Below are positions 35,029 through 44,200 of a stretch of DNA of 64,000 nt, piece by piece. The position numbers and the translations under genes were made by a program. The stretch spans positions 8,672,886-8,736,885 of the forward strand of contig NC_088789.1 of NCBI RefSeq assembly GCF_949628265.1. The letters run 5' to 3'. This DNA comes from Cloeon dipterum. Its lineage: Eukaryota; Arthropoda; Insecta; Ephemeroptera; Baetidae. Position 1 is the first letter of the stretch; every line of letters begins with the position of its first letter. The notes under the pieces were generated by a model that saw nothing but the letters and a program-made list of their open reading frames with translations, made no database searches and was not told the origin of the DNA.

Positions 35029-37896
35029 TTATTGCGGCGGCCATAATTCCTCGCATTTCCTCAAGTCACCCTCCAACGTTTCGACCATCCTGCAAATATA
35101 TCCTCGTTGGCAAGCTTCATCACAAACACCTAAGCTTGGGTCAGCCATTGACGCGTGGAATCTGTAATTTACGTTAAACTTAATATGAATACGAGAGTTA
35201 CAGATATTAGCTATTTTAGATTGAAATAATAAACAATCTGAAATTTTAAATATTTTCATCACTGTTCGTTGTAGTTACTGTAATTCTTAATACCGGTGAT
35301 ATTTTTCTATCAGGGTGGGGTCGCTGATCATTCGTTGTATCAGTAAATCAAGCTCTGTTGGATTCAATGCCTTGGTACCAAACTCTTCATTAAAGGTGTA
35401 CAGTTTGCGCCAATTTGGCAGCACATCTGGTCCATTTTCATTCGCTTCGGTCAAATTGTAATACCAATTTTCGTGGTCCAAAACCCGCTGCAAAACTCAT
35501 TAAATGAAATTTTCGCCAACCAGAAATTTGAGCATACATATTGACTGCCAGGGTACGGTCCCTCGATTGTGTATACACGGTATTCAGGGTTTTTATCGCT
35601 ATAGGGGGTCATGCTGCCTGAGAGGAAAGCAACTCCACTTGGTCTAGAAAGGTCCTCAGGGTCGTAATAGACAAAGAATTGATCGCTGTGGCTGTGGCCG
35701 TTGAACTGGGCGGTCACTGTGCTTTCGAATCTGCCGATTTTCTAACGTTTAAGAATTTAAACTGAAATGTTTGGTAAAACCTGTCTAAAATCTTTTTGAA
35801 CTCCTTTCCCCAGGTGTTGACACAACTTCCTCCTCCAGGGGGAATGTGTCCCAATATATGGGCCTTTCGTCCTTGCGACTCAAGCGCGGTAAGCAAGTTG
35901 GCCAGCCACTTCAGTTGACCGCCAGGGTCTTCATTTTCGTACAAAGTCCAGCTAGAAAAATAACCAGGTGTTAGATTGTAAATTTCAAGTTTAGTTCTTA
36001 CAAGTTGTAGTTATAGCAAAAATTGTTGTTAATTCCAATGATCCAGAGCTCGTCACTAGCCTGCGTAGCGTAAAATCCTCCACTAAGGATGTCGTTGTGC
36101 GTGTCAGGAGGTAGCCATTGCGACCACGAGTCTCTGGCCGTTTCATAAAGCCATCTACTAGAAACATTATCTGGGATGGAAATATCTTGCTCAACAAACC
36201 TGAAAAAAAGAGGCGGTTAAATAGGCACAATTTTCAATTAATTAGAATGCGCGCGTCTTACTGATTTAGAGGATGGGGCTCGTGGTTGCCAAAAATCGGG
36301 TAAACTGGTACGCTAAAGACTCTGGCCATCTCTCTGAAGGCGCTGGTGAATAGCTCAGTGTTGTACTCTACGGAAGTTTGCCACACGACGTGATCAGGCG
36401 TGTCCCCAGTGAAAATGACATAGCTTATGTCCTTCAAAATTAAAATATGATATTTAATCATCTTCATTTCAAAAATCCACGTGTTGATTTATTGAAGGGA
36501 ATAAGAACCAGGAAATTATACCGGATGGGTGTCCCTGATGTGCTCGAGCATGTTGACAAATGAGTGCCATGGCGTGTCACAGTCCCTATAGTCACCCCAG
36601 TAGCCAGAGGCTGCACTCTCGTTGGCCGGCAGACCTTGGTCAGCCCTGCAGCAGGTTGGCTCGTCGCATTCGGCGTTGGAGCCAGGCGCGTAGAACAGGT
36701 CCAGGTGAAGGTCGCTGATGTGCAGCACCTTGAAGGTCGGTGAACCTACCTAAAAGTTCATCTCGTTCATTATGGAACTCTGCAATTTTATCTTTTGGTA
36801 CTGGCGGGAGTTCTGGAATCGTGATCGGTGGTTTGGGGCCAGCTGAAGAGATATCTACTGTCCAGTTGAAGGCCGGATTGTCCAAAGGACAAGAGGGGAA
36901 CATAGCCATCCCGCAGATATCGGCAGCTCTGACTTCGCGATTTGCAACAATGAAAAGGACAATGTCCTGTTAAATTTATTTAAATTAATTCTGTTAATGA
37001 ACAGCATTTTGGTCGCTAACGATATTGCTCTCGATCAAGCCGCGGCACACATTCTCCTTTTGGATGTTCAGATCCAGGCAAATGGTGACTGCTCTTTCGA
37101 CCAATTGCTCTCGCGTTTCTCCCGCTTCAATCCAGCCAAGTACCTGGTTCACTAGGGTGTCGCAAATGAGACAAGTAATCTGAAAAAGGTCGAGTAAAAT
37201 GTTGTTTCTCATCCAAAGCAACGCAATCAATCTGTGTTTTTAAATTTCTGTATGAAATGTGCTGCCGCCCCATAAAAATATTGATCAAGGCTACCATTGG
37301 CTTAGTGATTATTTAATTTAATTTTTGGGATCTATTCCTGGCTGCCCAATGTCAGTTGGTTAGTTAAGTGACTCGAAATTCTCAAATAGCTCGTCTGGGA
37401 GGCGCCGATTCGCCTTCTACTAGCTGGCTTTCGCACTTTTCCAGCAGCTGTAAGGGCATATTTTTGACGTTTAAAACCAAAGACTTTGGTGCGGGGTAGC
37501 GGAAAGATGGCCACATTTTATCCGCTCGGCGATGTTATTGGGACTCGGTGAGCTCATACTCTCATCAGATCAGGTATAAAAAACTCAAGATTAATTAGGC
37601 AGAAACACATTTAGAAAAATCTCATCCTGTTAAATTCATCTCACTGGCTCTCGTTCTTCTGGCGAGATCAAATCTAAAAACGACGGGTCAAACTTTGGGG
37701 AAGCTCCTTTCCACATGGTGCGCAGACTGATGAGGTTCAAGGCCTCTTCGAGCTTCACGCTCTTCCTGCCTGTCAGGAAGAAATCGTCATACTCTTGAGC
37801 GAATTGACCAATCTTGTCCAAAATATGGCCATCATTCGAGGCATTGCTAGTGGACACGACCACCAGACCCAGCACACACAGCACCTGGATCAACAT
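35029..37896 (-). CDS. Acid sphingomyelinase-like phosphodiesterase, copy C
   Basis: Third tandem paralogue. Exons in transcript order: 37645-37896, 37021-37179, 36802-36966, 36522-36749, 36262-36431, 36002-36199, 35781-35951, 35538-35730, 35294-35487, 35029-35161. They join to 620 aa. Seen: signal peptide MLIQVLCVLGLVVVSTSNA, saposin B domain (CLICDTL, CLDLNIQKENVC), DLHLD, FTGDTPDH, GNHEPHP, HILGHIPPGGGSC, and GHSHSDQF where copies A and B have GHTH. Both histidines of that motif are kept, so activity is plausible. It shares with copy B the intron between LDR/HR and FE. The saposin exon is exactly 159 bases in all three copies. Intron 1 (37,180-37,644) contains repeat R3. Confidence 0.92.
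37344..37556 (+). repeat. Dispersed repeat, copy R3, in an intron of sphingomyelinase C
   Basis: Aligns with R1 and R2 from caatgtcag through ctcaaatagctc, ctgggagg, tttcgcac, ggtgcgggg and gttattgggac. It lies wholly within intron 1 of copy C, in antisense orientation to that gene. It is the most diverged of the three around the A-box. Confidence 0.55.
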
Positions 37897-38623
37897 CTTT
37901 TAGAAACTGACACCTTGTGGGTCAGTTTTTATGTGATGCAAACAATACAATCAGATAATTATGTACCCACACCTATCATGATTGACGATTCTTTATTAGT
38001 GGTACACACACATGTCAAGTCATTAATCATCCGGTTAGAGTGTGATCATATGAAGTTATCTTGCACATAGCTGGAGTGACCTTGCTTTTACAGCGATTTT
38101 TTACATTTTAAAATAATATTAATCACTTACAAAGATACTAGCTACAGATATAATACAGATATGTTCTGTGAAAAAGGAGACAATCCTGTTAAGTATTTGT
38201 TCATATGTATTACAGAATTGGAAAAAATGAGCATATATTTAATTTTTTTCAAAGGTCAAGGGTACAAATACAATAGGACTTTTGACATTTGAAGTTGTTG
38301 TAATTGCGGTCCTGATTTAAAATTTTTATTTTCTCTGATTGCAGATTAATCAGCCTGCATTGTACGTGGTGAAGTTAGCGGATCGTCCAGAGTATTATTG
38401 TAATTTAATTCTTTGTAAAATAAAGAAATGTTTGGTTGCATATCCCATGTATTTCTTGGATACACAAAAGAAAAACTCAGACGTAAAAAATGTACAATAT
38501 TTTAATTATCTATGTAGTATAATTTTTCAGTCCATTTATATTTATAAGAGTCAATTTACCTTTTGCCAATTTAGACAGTTTTGCACAGAGCTGCAATGAG
38601 AGTTTCAATGTATATCACATTAT
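37897..38623. other. Intergenic region between sphingomyelinase C and TMEM241
   Basis: The left end should hold the minus-strand promoter of copy C: a weak TATA-like cataaaaa and a tcagttt initiator-like string lie within 50 bases of the ATG, and an agataa GATA motif lies at 37,953-37,958. The right end is 3' flank of the TMEM241-like gene. No other gene is seen. Confidence 0.45.
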
Positions 38624-40440
38624 TCAAATAACCATTAGGTTCTTCTGAATACTTGCTAGAGAGACGGGTTTGCCAACAGCAGGCTCATGGCACATCTCGT
38701 CAAATGGAAACAGCAGACCCGAGGTTAAGTTGAGAAAAATGAGCCACTGCACGAGAGCGCTCTCAGGAATTCTAAAGACTGGAATGAGGAAGCTGATGAG
38801 GCCGGCTACCGCTCTGCCGCGCGTCAGGTCAGAGTCAGGATCGGCCGATGTGCGGCAGTGCAGCAGGCCAACGCCAGTGGCCAAGAGGCCAGAGAGCAGA
38901 CACGAGGCGTGGAAGAGGGTCTGTTGTGCATTTTCAAAATGCAAAGCTTGGAATGCTTCTTCAAGGTAAACACTGGCAGGTGCCAAGACTATCACACTGT
39001 AAATTTAAATAATAACCGTTTTAGTGACCATCATTTTGTCAAGACCGTTTCAAAATTTGGATTCGGTCATGAGAGCTCTCAATGTTTTATTGAATTATTA
39101 GGAAATAATAATATGGTATGTGGTAGCCAATCAAGTCATTTTCTCCCAAAAATTGCTCAAAAAATAATATGTGATGGAAATAGCTCTGCGTGGAAAATAA
39201 ATTCTGGGAGACTAGCTTTTAGTGAAAATTATTTAAGGAAACATCGAATGACACTGCAGAAAAAGCCGCTGCACAGTACAAGAACATGTCATTTGATTTT
39301 CCTCGCATAATTTTCACTAATAGCTAGCCATCCAGATTCCATTATCCACACAGAGTAGAGCTATTCAGTTTTTATTTAATTTTAAAGATGAAACCTGTGT
39401 GTTTATTTCTTAATCTTTGGAGTCACCAATATTTGAAGCAATACTATTTATCTAATATTTAACAGCCAGGATAATTAAAAACAAGAAAAAACACGCCAAG
39501 ATATTTATAGTTTTAGTCTTTTAAGTGCTAACCATTTACCATAAAATTAAATGCTCTCCCAACAATAATCAACTAGTTGTGACAAAAATTGTTTCTATTG
39601 AAATAGTACCTAAAAAGATTGCTGTAGTAAAACTTGTCAAGGGCTGAGTACTTATGCGTGTCAGATATTCTAGCATACAGAGATTGAGCTGTCAGGCAGA
39701 TAACAAAAAACAAGGCCCAATAGTAAGGGCTGTTTGTGGTTTCCAAATGGGCCTCTTCCTTTAAAAGAATTTAGAATCAGTTTTCCTTTTGAGGAAGGAC
39801 AAGGTGGGAAATATACTTCAAGTTGAGTGTCAAGTAGTAAAATGAGAACTGAAGTTCCGAATGCGATGCCTGCAGACGAGAGCTGGATACGGGTGGCTCT
39901 TGAGTCGCTTTCCTGCAGATTATCTAGGAGGAATATGCAACTGGCTGGCAGACCACTCACACTGACAAAGACGGCAATTGGCTGAAATTATTTCAATGAT
40001 GAAGGTAATCCATAACTTGTTAATTTAAAATTAGCATACCAGCTTGGAGAGTGCTTTTGAGCCGGCTACGATAGCTGACACGTAGAAGATAAAGTGTGGC
40101 AAAAGCATCAAGAACTCATATCTGTCGAGCCTTGAAACTCGCCAGGCTTTGTTGCTACTACACAAGACAAAAATCTTGAGAATGATGACACCGACCAGTG
40201 TCTGCCAGCCTTGGAAAATGGTTGGATAGGTAAAGTTGAGCACCGACAAAACATACTGTAGAATAAATTCGATAATCAATCTGGTGTTTCTTTTATTATA
40301 TATGTATAATAACAAACCTTGTTTATGAAAACGGAGAGCACAAACACAAGGATAAATAGCGGCTGATCAAAAAACAGAATCGAACTCGGTCCGATTCTTT
40401 CTCTATATGTTCGGTTGATGTAATCGCCTATTTTAATCAT
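38624..40440 (-). CDS. Tmem241: TMEM241-type nucleotide-sugar transporter
   Basis: A multi-pass membrane protein of the drug/metabolite transporter superfamily. Vertebrate TMEM241 is linked to UDP-N-acetylglucosamine transport into the Golgi. Exons in transcript order: 40318-40440, 40040-40255, 39817-39981, 39610-39758, 38624-38996. They join to 341 aa. The diagnostic part is KYVLSVLNFTYPTIFQGWQTL-like sequence at the exon 1/2 junction, followed by AGSKALSKL, then PIAVFVSVSGLP, and a C-terminal half with several hydrophobic segments. Length is near the family norm. The start at 40,440 is the first ATG in frame. The open frame continues upstream to an AG at about 40,480, so an extra 5' exon is possible. 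The gene is head-to-head with the SAFB-like gene, 765 bases apart between starts. Confidence 0.88.
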
Positions 40441-41205
40441 GACAGCTGGCGCAGCAATAAAAGAGCTCCCTTGAGCATCTAAAAGTCATTCAGCAAAATA
40501 ATATGATGCATATTGTAAAAAAATAAACAACCCGTTAGTGGAGTTGGTGAAAAAAGAGTTGTATGATACTTTTCTTAAGTATGTATGTGTAAATTTAAAG
40601 GGTTGATTATCAAGAGTGTCTGTGTGTAATAACCAATAACTATTATTATGGTACACACAACAAATAAACGAATAAGGATATTAGGTTGTAAACTAAAGTA
40701 ACCTATTATTGCATCAAATAGACTTCTTCCTTTACCATAAGCGTCATTGACCTTAAGATATGAACATCTCAACAGCTGATGCTAGCATAACAACTATGAA
40801 CAACAGGGAGAAGTGAAAGTATTATAGTTTTCCTCTCAAAATAAAAAATAAGTTATCACACGTATCAGACCGCAATGGCTGGCTTTTAAACTTTCCGCCA
40901 GACTATGCGACAGCTCCCCCATTCCCTTCTTTCTGCCACACAGTCATGCGCATTGGAGCCAATTCATTAGTAAATCATTGCGGAAGAACTACATTTTACT
41001 TAATACCAACTGTTATAAACCGCGAAATTCAAAGCAACCATTGAAATTTGAATTTCGCGGTTGTTTCCACCAGTTGAAAACGTGTCTCAAACCTCAAACT
41101 ATTAAACTGGCGATGCTAAAAAATGCTGCCACAAGGTTGTCTGTTGTGCTGTTTCGTATGAAAGCCGTTCGTCGATCTGGGATTAATACAGACACGGCGA
41201 GTGTA
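40441..41205. promoter_or_regulatory. Shared upstream region of TMEM241-like and SAFB-like genes
   Basis: The two start codons face away from each other across this 765-base gap, so it probably acts as a bidirectional promoter. The left half is A+T rich. The right half (about 40,870-41,070) is more balanced and holds the 16-bp hairpin described separately. No clear TATA box serves either gene, as expected for housekeeping genes. Confidence 0.5.
41018..41062. repeat. Perfect 16-bp inverted repeat upstream of SAFB-like start
   Basis: aaccgcgaaattcaaa (41,018-41,033) and its exact reverse complement (41,047-41,062) flank a 13-base loop. Each arm contains ccgcgaaa or tttcgcgg, which fits an E2F-type site, so this may be a paired protein-binding site in DNA. 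It may instead be an RNA hairpin in the 5' untranslated region, about 145 bases before the ATG. Confidence 0.75.
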
Positions 41206-44200
41206 ATGTCGGACGTTGAGAGGCGTAAATTATCGCAGGCCCGAGTGGCCGACTTGCGAGCCGAACTGGAAAAGCGAGGATTGGACAAAACTGGCATCAA
41301 AGCCGTACTTGTAGAGCGTTTGGTTGCGGTGAGTCTGTGTTGCTTTTACGGTTTATACTGGCCCTGAGTTTAGTAAAGCGTGCTTCGCTCTCGGGAATTG
41401 CGTTTTCGCACCCTTGTAGCCCCGGCCTCAGTTTGATCTGAGTTTGACCCAGTTGTGGAGTGATAATATTTCACTTGTGACCCCACAGGCCCTCACCTCG
41501 GATGGATTGAGCAATTCTGAAATCGACGATTACGTCGTGGAGGCGGCTAATGACTCAAGCAACAAAAGACAGCCCAAACGAGGAGTCACCCCAAGCAAGA
41601 GCAAAGGTATCTTAGATAGCGGCTGCGTATGCGGTGTTGTAATATTTTTTGAAAAGTGTCTTGTGTTACAGAGGAAGATGAAATCATGGGGGATTTGGAC
41701 GACAAATCCGAGGTTCTTGACTATGGAGACACGGAGGAGTTAGAGAAAGGGGATGAAGCTGAAAACACCAAAGACGGTGCAGAGGAATCTGCTGCCGACA
41801 CCAGGTCTGGAGGAGATGACTTTCAAGTTTTGGACGAAGAGGCCTTCGAAAACGTTAGCTTAAAAATATTTTTTGTTTTTTGCGTTTCTCACAAACATGC
41901 TTACAGGATGCTGAAGAAAAGGAAGAACAACAAGAAAGTGCTTTGGAACATGACGATTCTATAGACCTTGGTCTGAATGAGGATATGTTGATCGAAGAAG
42001 TATGTATTTTTAAAACATTTGTTGAATGTTAGAAATCTAATCTGTCATTTATGATTTTAGGAAGTGAATAGTTTCGGTGCAGAGTCAGGTTTGTTGAAGT
42101 TTTATTTTTTACTTTATTTTGTCATCCTGAAATTTGGGGCAATGGGGTTTCGTCAAAATCCTGCTATACACCAAGTATAATGGAAGAACTAAATCAACTG
42201 CACTGACCACGTACGGAAGACACTCAAGATTTGGTTCGACTTAGAACTCCCAACAGGCGTTCCACACCTGAACTTGACGCATCAGAGAACTGGATATGGC
42301 TTTCTGGGAGAATTTCCAGAATTTTTGAAGAATACCAGCTTTGCATTCTCAAAACGTTATGTAGGGCGGGGGAGGGTATTAATTCTCTTGATTCTTAGGG
42401 TGGTAAGTATGTTGGGAGGGAGATCAGCTGCCGCTCAAAACTGAAGAAGAAAGACCCGGCATTTCTTTGTTACAAATTTGTTGCAGCACACATGACCTGA
42501 AATAAATTTGTTAAAGCAAAACCCTGCAACCCACAGATGCATCAGCAGCCCTAAGTCATAACAAGAAGAGTCACCAACAGGACAAAGGAAGAAAGAACCA
42601 ATCGGAGAAAGAAGAGTCTTCCCTTAAAAGCGATAAGCAGCACCATCAGGACAGTAGCAGCACTGGAGGCAGTGGAGGCGGCTCAGGAGACGTAAACTCG
42701 AGACAAAGCGAGAAGAAAAGCAGCAGCAGCAGCCCGAGGCAAGAAAGTGAGAGGAGCAGCAAGTCAGTCGCTGAAAAAGCACCTTCGTCTGAATCAAATC
42801 AACAGCAACAGCATACTGAGCAAGATGGCGTAAACGGAGACAAAAGCCGGAGGTTGGTGACCCACCATCTTTATTACAGAGAGCCTCTTCATTTGTAAAC
42901 GGGCGGCTGCTTCCTGAGCTTCCAACCTGTTCCTTTCAAGGTCAATTCGGAATTGCTGAAAATAAGAAAGATCGCGAAATGCGCGAATGTTTTGCCTACA
43001 GGTGTTAGCAGGGTTTTACTTAATATCTTTGTTTGAAATTCGAGATGATTCTGCGTCGCTGTGAATCCAATTTGGTGTTTTGGTAAAGCAGAACCAAAGT
43101 CTGCCTCAAAACATGAAATTGTAATTCATGCTGAAAGAAATTGTAATTATGCGTCAGTTGGATTTCAACAAGAAAGATGATGTCGTCAATATGCCACTCA
43201 TCAAGAGTTTTGCTGGATTTTGTCATGTATACCGATTTGTCTCCTGAAGTAACACGACTGAAGTAGTTTCAGTCATGATTCTCTCCAATTTCATAACATC
43301 ATCCTAACAAAGCCTCTTTAACACACATGTGTTCTTCTTTTGAATGAGGATCTTGGCTGAAATTGCTGCTTTTATTTTGTCAAACATAATTTTTCCATTA
43401 CTAATTTTTTTCTTCGTTTCCAGCTGTGGATCTCCAAAAGATAGGTCCAAAAACTCTAATGGTAGGTAACTTCTCTATTTCCAACCCAGCGCTGTGTTTA
43501 TTCACTTGTAATTAATTGCTAACTAGATTCATTCCAATAGTTTTGGTCCCCATGTAGGAACCATGCAAGAATTTTGACATAAGGATCAATGGCCTGATAT
43601 GAAGAATAATATATTTTTCCAAAGTGGCAGAGTATCACTAAAGTTTAAAATCTAAAGGTCTAAAAGTGTTAGAGAACAGAATAACAAGAATAAATTGCAA
43701 ACACAACAGTTCCAAATTCTTCCCGAATGCATACTTTTTCAATCACATGGTTATTCTTTTTCTGCCCAGAAGAAAAGCGCGAGTCTTCGCCTTCGGCAGC
43801 TAACAGCAGTGGACGTAATTTATGGGTGAGTGGCCTCTCTTCGTCAACTAGAGCCACTGATCTGAAACAGGTTATTTATAGTTAATAAATTATAAAGCAG
43901 CAGGCTATTCAACTTTGCTTACGTTTCAGACTTTTTCCAAGTATGGAAAGGTTTTGGGTGCTAAAGTTGTTACTAATGCAAGGACTCCTGGAGCGCGGTG
44001 CTATGGATTCGTCACAATGGCGAAAAAGGAGGATGCTCTTCGCTGCATACAATACCTTGATCGGACTGAGCTGCATGGCAGGATGATCTCTGTTGAAAAG
44101 GTGGGATTTTGATTCGCAGCATTATCATTTTTTCATTCTTTGCCTGAATTTTGAGAATTCTTACTGAGTTTTTAAATTTAAATAGGCCCGTGGAGAAGCC

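Noticed and set aside
34974..35177. 67-codon plus-strand open frame over the 3' end of sphingomyelinase C
   Set aside because: Antisense to the last coding exon of copy C, whose cysteine pattern matches its paralogues.
38858..39310. 150-codon plus-strand open frame
   Set aside because: Its first part is antisense to the last TMEM241-like exon and the rest is A+T-rich intron. The translation resembles nothing known.
43537..43550. ttggtcccc, matching the start of miR-133
   Set aside because: Only nine bases match, there is no hairpin, and it lies in a SAFB-like intron.
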